In this document: positions 1 to 10,026 of the stretch, piece after piece | How the letters are laid out: every line of letters starts with the position of its first letter | How positions within the stretch are numbered: the stretch's first letter is position 1 | NCBI GenBank assembly: GCA_018432935.1 | Contig: JAHDSF010000016.1 | Span: forward strand, 26,858 to 90,857 | Direction: 5' to 3' | DNA from: Rhodospirillales bacterium | Lineage (GTDB): Bacteria > Pseudomonadota > Alphaproteobacteria > Rhodospirillales > Shumkoniaceae | Length of the DNA stretch: 64,000 nt | Program-made: the position numbers and the translations under genes | Notes under the pieces: model-generated | Databases searched by the model: none | The model's input: only the letters and a program-made list of their open reading frames with translations | What the model was told of the DNA's origin: nothing

Positions 1-1746
<1,746 letters not shown>

Positions 1747-1750
<4 letters not shown>

Positions 1751-2385
1751 ACCTGGAGTCGCGCAAGATCCGCCTGGTGATGGAGTTGCGCTCGGCGGGC
1801 ATCACCGACGCCCGCGTGGTGGCGGCGCTGGAGACGACACCCCGCGAGGAGTTCGTCCCCGAGACCTTCCGCGACCGCGCCTACGACAACGTCGCGCTAC
1901 CGATCGGCCATGAACAGACGATCAGCCAGCCCCTGGTGGTGGCCCGGATGACCCAGGCGCTGGAGCCGCAGTGGAACGCGCGCATTCTCGAGGTCGGCAC
2001 CGGGTCGGGCTACCATGCCACGGTGCTGGCCCGCATCTTCCGGCGCGTCTACACGATCGAGCGCCACCGCCGCCTGCTAAAGGCCGCCGAGGCGCGGCTC
2101 ACGGCGCTTGGAATCACCAACGTCACCACGCGGGCCGGGGACGGCACGCTCGGCTGGCCCGAGGCGGCGCCGTTCCAGCGCATCGTCGTCACCGCCGCCG
2201 CGATCGATATCCCGCCGGTGCTGACCGGCCAGCTCGCACCCGGCGGCATCATGGTGCTGCCGATGGGGCACGCCGCCGACCAGCAGCGCCTGATGAGGGT
2301 CCGCCGCACCGACGAGGGGCTCGAGACCGAAGACCTCGGCCCGATCCGCTTCGTGCCGCTGGTCGAAGGCTTCCCCGAGCCCTAG
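1747..2385 (+). CDS. pcm: Protein-L-isoaspartate O-methyltransferase
   Basis: Methylates abnormal L-isoaspartyl residues with S-adenosylmethionine so that damaged proteins can be repaired. I place the start at GTG 1747, which overlaps the surE stop (GTGA), giving 212 residues; a longer frame to 1402 only runs through surE. Visible marks are the substrate-side motif around PIGHEQTISQPLVVARMTQAL and SAM motif I ILEVGTGSGYHATVLA near residue 80. surE-pcm pairing is ancient and widespread. A second, more divergent homologue lies at 54381-55037. Confidence 0.96.
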
Positions 2386-2450
2386 GGGATACCTCGCCGG
2401 GAGCCGAATGCGCCCCAGTTTCGCCATGATCGTTCCTCACCTTTCGTCCA

Positions 2451-2474
2451 GCTCCTTCCAGGGTGGAAAGGAGC
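2451..2474 (+). terminator. Hairpin between pcm and the 17-kDa-antigen-like gene
   Basis: GCTCCTTCCA at 2451-2460 pairs with TGGAAAGGAGC at 2464-2474 across a three-base loop, with one bulged A. It could end the serS-surE-pcm transcript. There is no T-run after it and it sits just ahead of the next ribosome-binding site, so it could instead shape the next gene's leader. Confidence 0.4.
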
Positions 2475-2495
2475 GGGACCGAGGGAGAGGATCAC

Positions 2496-3212
2496 GTGAG
2501 GATCAAGGTCATAGGTGTGGCGGCATTGGCCATTCTCCTGCCGTTGGCATCGGCCAGCGCTGATCCCTGGAAGAACGAAAGCCGGGGGCGTGGGGCGCAC
2601 AAGGTCGAAACCAAACGCGGCCACGACAGTTACAAGTACGAGGAGAAGGGGCCCGGCTACACCTACGAGTACAAGATCGACCGGCGCGGCCGGGTGGCGG
2701 AGCGCTACACGGTCCGCAACGGCCCGCCTCCCTGGGCTCCTGCCCACGGGTATCGGTATGCGCATGCACCTCAGGGGCCGTCGGCCGGCTATCTTCCGCC
2801 CTTCGGCATCGACGTCGGACGCTGTTCGCGCGATCTGATCGGGGCGGCAATCGGCGCTGCCGGCGGCGGCCTCGCCGGCGCTCAGTTCGGCAAGGGAGAT
2901 GGACAGCTTGCCGCAACGGCGGTCGGCGTCTTCATCGGGGCGCTGGTGGGCGGGGCGGTGGGCCGGACCATGGATCAGGTGGACCAGGCGTGTGCCGTCC
3001 AAGTGCTCGAGCACGCCCCGGACGGACAGCGCATCGTGTGGCCGAGCAGCGGCGGGCCGCAGTACGCGGTCCTGCCCACCCAGAGCTTCCGGACCCACGA
3101 CGGCACCTATTGCCGCGAGTACCAAGCGACCGCCAGCATCGGCGGACAGCCTCAGCGCGTCTACGGAACCGCCTGCCGGATGCCGGACGGCTCGTGGAAG
3201 ATCTCGGGATAA
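2496..3212 (+). CDS. Outer-membrane glycine-zipper surface protein (17 kDa antigen-like)
   Basis: Probable exported envelope protein of 238 residues. I choose GTG 2496 because GAGGGAGAGG lies just upstream and the product then starts with a textbook signal peptide (VRIKVIGVAALAILLPLASASA, cleavage before DPW). After a charged Tyr/Lys-rich stretch comes a glycine zipper (about residues 110-155, IGAAIGAAGGGLAGAQFG and VGVFIGALVGGAVGRTMD), typical of Rickettsia 17 kDa antigen-like proteins. A C-terminal domain follows with paired Cys and the segment YCREYQATASIGGQPQRVYGTACR, as in RT0821/Lpp0805-type surface proteins. Function is unknown; a structural or stabilising envelope role is inferred. 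Confidence 0.8.
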   Translation: MRIKVIGVAALAILLPLASASADPWKNESRGRGAHKVETKRGHDSYKYEEKGPGYTYEYKIDRRGRVAERYTVRNGPPPWAPAHGYRYAHAPQGPSAGYLPPFGIDVGRCSRDLIGAAIGAAGGGLAGAQFGKGDGQLAATAVGVFIGALVGGAVGRTMDQVDQACAVQVLEHAPDGQRIVWPSSGGPQYAVLPTQSFRTHDGTYCREYQATASIGGQPQRVYGTACRMPDGSWKISG

Positions 3213-3267
3213 GGGAACGGGAAGCGTCGCAAATCCTGGACTTCTCGAGGAAGGTGGGCGCGCCCGG

Positions 3268-4113
3268 TCAGAACCCCACCCCCTCGACCGCTTCGTCGAT
3301 GGAGGCGTTGTCGTGGATGATCCGGCGCGCCGCCTTCAGCACGGCGAGCGGATTCCTGGCCTGGAAGACGGCGCGTCCGAACAGGATCCCGGCGGCACCG
3401 CCGGCGATCACGTCGGCGACCATCTGCAGGGTGCCCCGGTCGGAACCGCGGCTCGGTCCGCCGGCGACCAGGATCGGAATCGGCAGCGCGGCAGCGATCG
3501 GACGCAGCGCTTCCGGGCTGCCGGGCCAGTCGGTCTTGATGACGTCGGCGCCGAGTTCCATGCCGATCCGCGTATGGGAGGCGATGAGCGGGGCCGAAAA
3601 GGGGTCGACGACGCCGTCGCCCCGCGCCCCCATCGTCTCGATGACGTGGACCATTCCGGTTCGGCGCGCCGCCGCGCCCACCTCGGCGCAGATCTCGAAC
3701 GCGCGTGTTTCCAGCGCCGGATCCTGGTGGCCGACGAACAGGAAGGTCAGCACCGCCTCGGCGCCGACCGCAACCGCATCCTCGACCGAAGCCACCAGCC
3801 GGGTATGGCCGTCGGCATAGGCGCGCGGCGAGGACTTCGCGTCGCGCCACATGGTGGTCTGGTCGAGGCGCAGGATGACGGCGGGCGCGCCGGGCTGCGC
3901 CAGCCGCTCGCCGTAGCGGAGCATGGTCCCGAGCGAGAGGATGACGCCGTCGACTCCTGCCTCGATCAGGGTGTCGAGGGTGCGGTCTGGGTGCTCGACG
4001 CCGGGGCAGTTGCCAAGCTGCAGGGCGTGGTCGAAGGCGATGCAGAAGCCGCGACCGGTCGCGGGATTGACGAGCCGCGACAGGCGCTTCTGTTTTCCTA
4101 GCATTCCCTGCAT
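3268..4113 (-). CDS. Class I aldolase of the DeoC/FbaB/LacD (DhnA) family
   Basis: Predicted Schiff-base aldolase of 281 residues. The N-terminal segment CIAFDHALQLG holds the family's FDH motif; the segment GADVIKTDWPGSPE places a lysine where LsrF/FbaB-type enzymes form the imine; AGGPSRGSD and GAAGILFGRAVFQ match the phosphate-binding loops. It is the last gene of a minus-strand operon that also encodes a DeoR regulator, a TRAP transporter, a racemase-family enzyme and an acid-sugar kinase, and it overlaps the regulator by 16 bases. A role in cleaving a phosphorylated acid-sugar intermediate is inferred; the substrate cannot be read from sequence. Confidence 0.85.
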   Translation of the reverse strand: MQGMLGKQKRLSRLVNPATGRGFCIAFDHALQLGNCPGVEHPDRTLDTLIEAGVDGVILSLGTMLRYGERLAQPGAPAVILRLDQTTMWRDAKSSPRAYADGHTRLVASVEDAVAVGAEAVLTFLFVGHQDPALETRAFEICAEVGAAARRTGMVHVIETMGARGDGVVDPFSAPLIASHTRIGMELGADVIKTDWPGSPEALRPIAAALPIPILVAGGPSRGSDRGTLQMVADVIAGGAAGILFGRAVFQARNPLAVLKAARRIIHDNASIDEAVEGVGF

Positions 4114-4889
4114 GGGTCCTGGGTCTCCGTCTGCACGAGATCGAACGAAATACCGGCCTGCCGCAGCCGTGCCGCGATGTCCTCGTCGAGGGGGCCGGAG
4201 ATGAAAATGCGGTCGAATTCGCCGAGTTCGGCGAAGTGGTTGAGGGCGCGGTTGGTGAACTTGCGGTGGCTGACGAGGAGGGCCTTGCGTTCGGCGGAGG
4301 CCATCAGGGCCCGCTTCATCCGCACCACCTCCTGGTCCTTCTGGTAGAGCGAGGTACCGATCACGGCGGGGGCCGACAAAAAGGCCCAGTCGGCCCGCAT
4401 CTTGGTCAGCGTCTGCTCGCAGATCAGCCCGTAGAACCCCTTCAGCGTATCGCTGTAGATGCCTCCGGTGAGGACGAGCTGGATGTTGGGACGGCCGCGC
4501 AGCCGTTCGCAGACCGCGTACGAGTTGGTGATCACGGTCAGGAAATCGATGTTCTCGATCTCGTCGGCGAGCGGCAGCACGGTGGTGCTGTCGTCGACCA
4601 TGATGACGTTGCCGGGTGCGATCAGGCTGCGGGCGGCGCGGGCCAGGGCCCGCTTCTCTTCGGGGGCGATCTGGACGCGGTAATGGAAGTTGCTCTCGAA
4701 CAGGAGCGAGCTTTCGGCGCTGGCACCGCCGCGTTCCTTGCGCAGCAGGCCCCGGCTTTCCAGCAGGTCGAGGTCGCGGTGGACGGTCATGCGGCTGACC
4801 GCGAAGTGCTCGGCCAGCTCGTCGAGTTGAACCGAGCCCCTCTGCATTACCAGGGCGACGATGCCTTGCCTGCGTTCTTCGGGTGTCAT
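4098..4889 (-). CDS. DeoR/GlpR-family transcriptional regulator of the acid-sugar island
   Basis: A 263-residue repressor-type protein. Residues about 5-58 form the DeoR winged helix (RRQGIVALVMQRGSVQLDELAEHFAVSRMTVHRDLDLLESRGLLRKERGG). The C-terminal sensor domain carries IMVDDSTTVLPLADEI and VITNSYAVCERL, the sugar-phosphate-binding fold of the family. It lies inside the operon between the TRAP permease and the aldolase, so it probably controls this operon and perhaps the divergent pdxA2-like gene, responding to a phosphorylated intermediate (inference). Its likely operator is the repeat-rich region at 9943-9981. Confidence 0.92.
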   Translation of the reverse strand: MTPEERRQGIVALVMQRGSVQLDELAEHFAVSRMTVHRDLDLLESRGLLRKERGGASAESSLLFESNFHYRVQIAPEEKRALARAARSLIAPGNVIMVDDSTTVLPLADEIENIDFLTVITNSYAVCERLRGRPNIQLVLTGGIYSDTLKGFYGLICEQTLTKMRADWAFLSAPAVIGTSLYQKDQEVVRMKRALMASAERKALLVSHRKFTNRALNHFAELGEFDRIFISGPLDEDIAARLRQAGISFDLVQTETQDPCREC

Positions 4890-4902
4890 GACGATTCTCC
4901 CG

Positions 4903-6186
4903 CTAGTTCCCGAACACGGCCGTGGGCAGCCACGTCGTGAGGGCAGGGAAGAACGTCACCAGCACCAGGGCGATCAGAAGCGGGGCAAGGTAGGGCCAAA
5001 TCGCCTTGGCCAGCGTCGCTACCGGAACCTCGGAAACGATGCTCAGCATGTACAGGCTCATGCCGACCGGCGGGGTGAGCAGGCCGATCATCAGGTTGAA
5101 CACTACGATCAGGCCGAGGTGGACGGGATCGACGCCGACCGCGTAGAGGGGCGGCGCGATCAGCGGCGTCATCACCATGATGGCGGCAATGCTTTCCATG
5201 AACATCCCGACCGCCAGCAGCAGGACATTGACCATCAGCAACAGCAGAATCGGGTTTGCGGTGACATCGCGGAGGAACGAGGTGAGCTGGGCCGGCACCT
5301 GCTCGACCGTCAGGGCCCATGCGAAGATCGCCGCTGCCGCGACGATGAACATGATCGTTGCGGTGGCGCGGATGCTTTCCATGGTGGCCTCGACGAACTT
5401 GGCCCAGGTCAGCTCGCGGTAGACGACGGTGCCGAGGATCAGCGCGTAGCCGACGGTGAAGGCCGCCAGTTCGGTCGGCCCGAACAGGCCCAGCAGCAGG
5501 CCCGCAACCAGGATCACCGGGGTCGCCAGGGCGGGCAGCGAGATGGCGAGGGCACGGGCCTTCTCGCGCCAGGTCAACTGCAGGTCGTCGCGCGGGAAGC
5601 CGTGCTTGCGGGCCATGAAGTAGATCTGGACGCTGAGGCAGGCCGCGATCAGCAGTGCCGGTACGATACCGGCGATGAGCAGCCGTACCGCCGAGGTATC
5701 GGCCACCGAGGCATAGATCACGAGCGGAATGCTGGGCGGGAAGATCGGCCCGATGGTGGCCGCCGAGCCGGTCAGGCAGGTGGCGAATACTCTGTCGTAG
5801 CCCTGGTCCTTCATCGCCTTGATCTGGATGTTTCCGAGGGCGCCGATGTCGGCGAGGGCGGCCCCCGAGATCCCGGCCATGATGATGTTGGCGACCACCA
5901 CGACGTAGGCGAGCGCCCCGCGGACGCCGCCCATGACGATCCGCACCGCCTTGAACAGGTGGTTGGTGATGCCGGTGCAGTTGAGAAGGTTGCCGACGTA
6001 GATGAACAGGATCACCGCCAGCAGCGGGAACGAGTTGATGGCGTTCGACATGCGGTGGGCCACGGTGGCCAGCGGCATGTCCGCGATCACGATGTAGGCG
6101 GTGGCGGAAAGGCCCATGCTGACGGCCAGCGGCACGCCGAGCAGGCTGAGCGCCAGGAACAGCAGCGTCATCTCCAGGCCGCTCAT
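4903..6186 (-). CDS. dctM: TRAP transporter large permease (DctM)
   Basis: Inner-membrane subunit of a tripartite ATP-independent periplasmic transporter, driving sodium- or proton-coupled uptake of an organic acid. The 427-residue length and about a dozen hydrophobic segments are typical for DctM; SGAALADIGALG and TGSAATIGPIFPPSIPLVIYA match conserved DctM regions. It overlaps the small permease gene by 4 bases and lies in one operon with the binding protein. The acid-sugar kinase upstream suggests a tetronate-like or other sugar-acid substrate. Confidence 0.95.
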   Translation of the reverse strand: MSGLEMTLLFLALSLLGVPLAVSMGLSATAYIVIADMPLATVAHRMSNAINSFPLLAVILFIYVGNLLNCTGITNHLFKAVRIVMGGVRGALAYVVVVANIIMAGISGAALADIGALGNIQIKAMKDQGYDRVFATCLTGSAATIGPIFPPSIPLVIYASVADTSAVRLLIAGIVPALLIAACLSVQIYFMARKHGFPRDDLQLTWREKARALAISLPALATPVILVAGLLLGLFGPTELAAFTVGYALILGTVVYRELTWAKFVEATMESIRATATIMFIVAAAAIFAWALTVEQVPAQLTSFLRDVTANPILLLLMVNVLLLAVGMFMESIAAIMVMTPLIAPPLYAVGVDPVHLGLIVVFNLMIGLLTPPVGMSLYMLSIVSEVPVATLAKAIWPYLAPLLIALVLVTFFPALTTWLPTAVFGN

Positions 6187-6662
6187 GCCGCGCCTCCACT
6201 CCGGCTGCCGGCGAGCAGGATCACGAATCGTTCGGCTGCGGTGAGCAGCAGCAGGCCGATACCGATGTAGGCCCCGGCGAAGAACAGGTAGTTCGGGATT
6301 TCCAGGGCCGGTGAGGCGACGTTGCCGTTGCGGATCATGAACAGGTAGTCCCCGTACAGGAAGAACCCGCAGAAGACCGCCGTAGCGAGCGCGGCGAACG
6401 CCTCCAGCACCCGCGCCACACGCGGCGGCAGGGCATTGACGACGAGGTCGATGCGGATGTGCTTGCCGTTCCTGAACAGCTGGGGAATCGCCAGAAACAC
6501 CAGCGAAACGTGCGAGGCGCGCGCAATCTCCTCGATCCCGGGATGGCCGTAGTCGAACACGTTGCGCAGGAGGAGTTGAAGCAGGATGGCCGCCGTGAGC
6601 ACGGCCAGGAAGACGAACGTGACCCGCTCGCAGAACCGGGTAACGGCAGAAAGGGCGCTCAT
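6183..6662 (-). CDS. dctQ: TRAP transporter small permease (DctQ)
   Basis: Membrane subunit pairing with DctM. I choose ATG 6662 (MSALSAVTRFCERVTF), giving 159 residues and four hydrophobic segments (AVLTAAILLQLLLRNVF, ASHVSLVFLAIPQLF, AFAALATAVFCGFFLYG, FFAGAYIGIGLLLL), as usual for DctQ. The longer frame upstream translates the palindromic spacer at 6676-6770 and is not credible as coding. Confidence 0.92.
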   Translation of the reverse strand: MSALSAVTRFCERVTFVFLAVLTAAILLQLLLRNVFDYGHPGIEEIARASHVSLVFLAIPQLFRNGKHIRIDLVVNALPPRVARVLEAFAALATAVFCGFFLYGDYLFMIRNGNVASPALEIPNYLFFAGAYIGIGLLLLTAAERFVILLAGSRSGGAA

Positions 6663-6675
6663 GGCGAAATTCCGA

Positions 6676-6770
6676 TCCTTCCCTTCCCCTTGAAGGGGGA
6701 ACTGGAGGTGGTGCGTCGACCAGCGGCGCACCCTCCTCGATTCCCCCTCCGCGAGGGGGAGGCTGACGAT
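6676..6770. repeat. REP-like palindromic intergenic element
   Basis: The dctP-dctQ gap is filled by stacked palindromes: TTCCCCTTGAAGGGGGAA, then GGTGCG...CGCACC flanked by GGAG...CTCC, then CCCCCTCCGCGAGGGGGAGG. Such dispersed palindromes are common between genes of high-GC proteobacteria. In an operon with a binding protein upstream, a hairpin here could protect the dctP message and lower permease expression (inference). Confidence 0.6.
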
Positions 6771-6771
6771 T

Positions 6772-7770
6772 CTACTGGATGGCTCGGATCTGCTTGTACA
6801 TGTCGCCGTACTTGGCTTCGAACTGCTTGGCGATTTCCTCGTTGACGCTGGCCTTGAAGGCCGCGAGGTCAAGCCCTTCCTTGGGACCGACGACCTTCAT
6901 GCCCTTTTCCTGGAGGAGCTTCGTCTGCTCGGCTTCCTTGTCGATGGTCATCTGGGTCGCCTTCTTGGCAACCTCGGCGGCCGCTTCCTCCATCTGCTTG
7001 CGTACCTCGGGCTTAAGCGCCTGCCAGGCCTTCTCGTTCACGACGACGATCTCGGCGCCCATGATGTGGCCGGTCTGCATCAGGTGCGATTGGCTTTCGT
7101 AGAGCTTGGCCGCCCAGATCGTATCGACCGGATTCTCCTGCCCGGCCACCGTCTTGGTCGCCAGGGCCGTCGGCACCTCGGCAAAATCGATCGGCGTCGG
7201 TACTGCGCCCAGGCCCTTCACGGTCGCCATGTAGATCGGGAACGGAATGGCGCGGATCTTGAGGCCGCTGAGATCCTTCGGCGACTTGATCTCGCGGCTG
7301 GCGGTGAGCTGCCGGGTACCGAAGTAGAAGGTGTAGTAGACGCGGACGCCGCGGGCCTTGATCAGGCCCTCGTTCAGTTTCTGCATCACCGGCGACTTGG
7401 GATCGCAGACCCGCATCAGGTGGGCAACGTCCTTGTAGAGATAGGGCGTGTCGAGTACCGCGAACTGCTCGTACAGCGAACCTATGCCGGCCATCGTGTT
7501 GTGGTGGAGGTGCATGGTGCCGGAGCTGACGCCTTCGGCCTGCTCCTGCAGGCCGCCCAGCTGCGATGCAGGGTAGACCTGGACCTGAACGGCGCCCTTG
7601 GTCTTTTCGGCGACCGTCTTGGCAAGCAGGTCCGCTTGCAGGCCGGCGACGCTGGACGGCGGGTTCATGTGACCGTAGCGGAACTTGGTCTGGGCCGAGG
7701 CAGGGCTGGCGACGGCGGCGGCGAGCACCAGAGCGGCGGTGCAGGCGGAGATTCTGATCGAGCTGTGCAT
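6772..7770 (-). CDS. dctP: TRAP transporter periplasmic substrate-binding protein (DctP)
   Basis: A 332-residue periplasmic solute receptor. The signal peptide is clear (MHSSIRISACTAALVLAAAVASPASAQ). FRYGHMNPPSSVAGLQADLLAKTVAEKTKGAVQVQVYPASQLGG is the typical DctP N-lobe. The segment GLKIRAIPFPIYMATVKGLGAVPTPIDFAEVPTAL contains the conserved Arg that usually salt-bridges the substrate carboxylate, consistent with an organic acid. It is the first transporter gene of the operon, 63 bases downstream of the racemase-family gene. Confidence 0.95.
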   Translation of the reverse strand: MHSSIRISACTAALVLAAAVASPASAQTKFRYGHMNPPSSVAGLQADLLAKTVAEKTKGAVQVQVYPASQLGGLQEQAEGVSSGTMHLHHNTMAGIGSLYEQFAVLDTPYLYKDVAHLMRVCDPKSPVMQKLNEGLIKARGVRVYYTFYFGTRQLTASREIKSPKDLSGLKIRAIPFPIYMATVKGLGAVPTPIDFAEVPTALATKTVAGQENPVDTIWAAKLYESQSHLMQTGHIMGAEIVVVNEKAWQALKPEVRKQMEEAAAEVAKKATQMTIDKEAEQTKLLQEKGMKVVGPKEGLDLAAFKASVNEEIAKQFEAKYGDMYKQIRAIQ

Positions 7771-7833
7771 GGGAATGTCTCCAGGTGATTTCTCTTGGAC
7801 GTCTTGCTTTCGGGTACCTTGGTTCAGGCTCGG

Positions 7834-8481
7834 CTACAGGTAGCGGGCGAGGGATTCGACGCAGAGGGTGGGGCTCGCCAGGACCGGGACCTCGACTTGC
7901 TCGGCGAGAACCGGCTGCAGGTGGGCCATCGAGGCTTGCGCCAGCAACACCACGTTGCAGGTCTTGGCCAGGTCGCGCGCGGTCTCGCTGATGATGGCGT
8001 CGTGGGTGGCGCGATCGCCGGCGACGATGGCTTTGAAGGCGTCGCTTCTCAACTCGTGCACGACGGTCGCGCTCTTGCCGGCCCTGGCCGCGTGATCGCG
8101 CACCAGACCGGTGCTGGGGGCGACGGTGCTTGCGGTCGAGCAGACCAGTCCGATCCTGCCGCCGATCTCGACCGCCTTTTCGGCCATGGCGTCGTCGATC
8201 TTGACGATCGGAATGGCGACCAGCTTGCGCGCCACGTCGACGGCCGGCGAGGTCGAGGAGCAGGTGAACACCAGCAGGTCGGCGCCGGCGGCCTCGGCCA
8301 GCGAGGCATGGGTGGCGATGCGTCGCACGATGCCTGGCGATTCGCCCTTGGCCAGCAGGTCCTGGATCAGACTCTCGTCGACCATGTGGAAGGAGGAAAG
8401 ATCCGGATAGCGTTCGCCGATCAGGCGCTTGAAGACCTCGACCAGGAACGAACCGGTGTGCAGGACGGCAAGGCGTTTCAT
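7834..8481 (-). CDS. Aspartate/glutamate racemase-family protein
   Basis: A 215-residue member of the Asp/Glu/hydantoin racemase superfamily. The start at ATG 8481 gives MKRLAVLHTGSFLVEVFKRL and overlaps the kinase stop by 4 bases. Two cysteines sit where the superfamily places its acid/base pair: LLVFTCSSTSPAV and LASPTLCVESLARYL. Relatives include racemases, hydantoin racemase and arylmalonate decarboxylase. Next to an acid-sugar kinase it may epimerise or decarboxylate an acid intermediate (inference); amino-acid racemisation looks less likely in this context. Confidence 0.85.
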   Translation of the reverse strand: MKRLAVLHTGSFLVEVFKRLIGERYPDLSSFHMVDESLIQDLLAKGESPGIVRRIATHASLAEAAGADLLVFTCSSTSPAVDVARKLVAIPIVKIDDAMAEKAVEIGGRIGLVCSTASTVAPSTGLVRDHAARAGKSATVVHELRSDAFKAIVAGDRATHDAIISETARDLAKTCNVVLLAQASMAHLQPVLAEQVEVPVLASPTLCVESLARYL

Positions 8482-9869
8482 GGGACCCCGCATGGCTGGG
8501 CGTTGGCATTGCCTTGAAGGACGTGGGCGAAGAAGGCTTCGCTGCCGACCTGCCCTCCCTTGAGGACAATTTCGGCACCGGCGATCGCCGGGTCGGCGGA
8601 ATGGATGCGGCAGAAGGGGGCGCCGGGGACAAATGGGGCCGACATCTCGAGCGCTTCGATGCCCATCGCCTGCACGGCGTAGCCGGAGCTGTCGCCGCCG
8701 GCCAGTACCGCGCGCCGCACCTTCGCCTCGGCCATGACCGTGCGCGCGGCACGGCCCAGCAGGCCGCCCAGGATGCGCGCGCTGTCGGTGCCGGACAGGC
8801 CGCGATCCTCGAGCGCCTTTCGGGTGGGCGCGACGCGGGGGTCGCCGGGCCCGCGGGCGGTGTGGATGACGACCCCGCGGTGGTCTGCCAGAGCGCCGGC
8901 CGCATCGGCCGCAACGACGGCGGCCAGGGCATCGGCATCGCCGGCGACGGCGGCGACCGTGTCGACGGCGATCTCTTTGAAGCCGTTGGCGGTGGCCCAG
9001 GCGATCTGGGCCTCGCTGACCGGCGAGCAGCTGCCGCAGACGGCCACCAGCTTGTCGGCAGGACCGGCCGGCGAAGGCGCCGGCCGTGGCGACAGGGCAC
9101 CGGTCTCCCGCAGGTGCTGCACCAGGGCGTACTCGACCCCCGACGAGCCGGCGACGAAGATCTGGCCCTTGCCTGCCCGGCTTGCCATCAGCATCCCGGC
9201 CGCCGAGGTGGTGGCGGCGTCGAAGCCGTCGAGCACGATGATGTCGGCGCCGGCCCGGGCCAATCCGTCCAGCGCCTGCTCGGCGTTGCCGGCAAGCATC
9301 TGGAGGAAACTGAATCCTTCGACCTTCCGACCGGTCTGGAGGGCGAGATGGCGGCACAGGTCCGCCTCGGCCATCGGGGTCACAGGATGGCGGCTCATGG
9401 TCGGGTGGCGGTCGATGCGGAAGACGGCGTTCGGGTCCGAGACCGCCGCAGCGGCAAACAGGTTCGAGAAGACCACGAAGCGTTTCAGGCGGGGCACCCC
9501 GACCACCATCAACACCGGCCCGCCGAACACGTCCTGGCCGATCTCGGCAGCGCGGCCAATGCTGCCGATTCCGGGCGAAGAATCGAAAGTCGAGCAGGTC
9601 TTGTAGTGGCAGAACGGGGCGCCCAAGGCTTTCAGCCGCGAGAACACTTCGGGCAATTCGGCGCTCATCCATTCCGGCGATCGGCTGCGACTGGTGCCGG
9701 CGACCCCGACTGCGGCCAGCCCGGGATGGCGGGCGACCTGCTCGGGCGTGGGAGGGGCGAGGAACAGCATGGTGGGCAGGCCCGCCACGGCGACCGCTTC
9801 CAAGGCGTCGGTCGACCCGGTGAAGTCGTCGCCATAGAACGTGAGCAACAAGGCGCCGCGGCGGATCAT
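8478..9869 (-). CDS. Four-carbon acid-sugar kinase family protein (DUF1537)
   Basis: Predicted ATP-dependent kinase of acid sugars, 463 residues. The N-terminal domain starts LLTFYGDDFTGSTDALEA, the DDxTG substrate-side motif; the C-terminal nucleotide domain shows AGGDSSGYAVQAMGIEALEM and VLKGGQVGSEAFF. Characterised DUF1537 proteins phosphorylate D-threonate, D-erythronate or 3-oxo-tetronates. A divergent PdxA2-type dehydrogenase argues for a tetronate 4-kinase role: kinase then oxidative decarboxylation to dihydroxyacetone phosphate. First gene of the minus-strand operon. Exact substrate is open. Confidence 0.92.
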   Translation of the reverse strand: MIRRGALLLTFYGDDFTGSTDALEAVAVAGLPTMLFLAPPTPEQVARHPGLAAVGVAGTSRSRSPEWMSAELPEVFSRLKALGAPFCHYKTCSTFDSSPGIGSIGRAAEIGQDVFGGPVLMVVGVPRLKRFVVFSNLFAAAAVSDPNAVFRIDRHPTMSRHPVTPMAEADLCRHLALQTGRKVEGFSFLQMLAGNAEQALDGLARAGADIIVLDGFDAATTSAAGMLMASRAGKGQIFVAGSSGVEYALVQHLRETGALSPRPAPSPAGPADKLVAVCGSCSPVSEAQIAWATANGFKEIAVDTVAAVAGDADALAAVVAADAAGALADHRGVVIHTARGPGDPRVAPTRKALEDRGLSGTDSARILGGLLGRAARTVMAEAKVRRAVLAGGDSSGYAVQAMGIEALEMSAPFVPGAPFCRIHSADPAIAGAEIVLKGGQVGSEAFFAHVLQGNANAQPCGVP

Positions 9870-9942
9870 TCGGCGTTTCCGGTCCCGATTGGGGTCGCCT
9901 TGACTTGTTGGCGACCCTCTGCTACCTGATCAGAACATAAAG

Positions 9943-9981
9943 TGTGATTGATGTAACATCTTTCATGTGATGATTTGTGAT
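9943..9981. promoter_or_regulatory. Candidate operator between the kinase operon and the pdxA2-like gene
   Basis: An AT-rich patch in the 157-base divergent spacer. TGTGAT occurs three times (9943-9948, 9966-9971, 9976-9981), and GATGTAACATC at 9950-9960 is a perfect inverted repeat around a central A. Symmetric, repeated sites in a shared divergent promoter fit a DeoR-type operator; the regulator at 4098-4889 is the natural candidate. Confidence 0.6.
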
Positions 9982-10026
9982 GTTCGCCCCCGAGTCAATC
10001 AAATTCGTCACCCCGCAGGAGGCTCC

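Noticed and set aside
2896..4101. A 400-residue plus-strand frame across the end of the surface protein and the aldolase
   Set aside because: It covers two real genes in the wrong frame or strand and is Arg/Gly/Asp-rich without motifs.
4861..6270. A 469-residue plus-strand frame opposite dctM
   Set aside because: Extremely Gln/His/Asp/Gly-rich composition with no ribosome-binding site; antisense shadow of a GC-rich membrane-protein gene.
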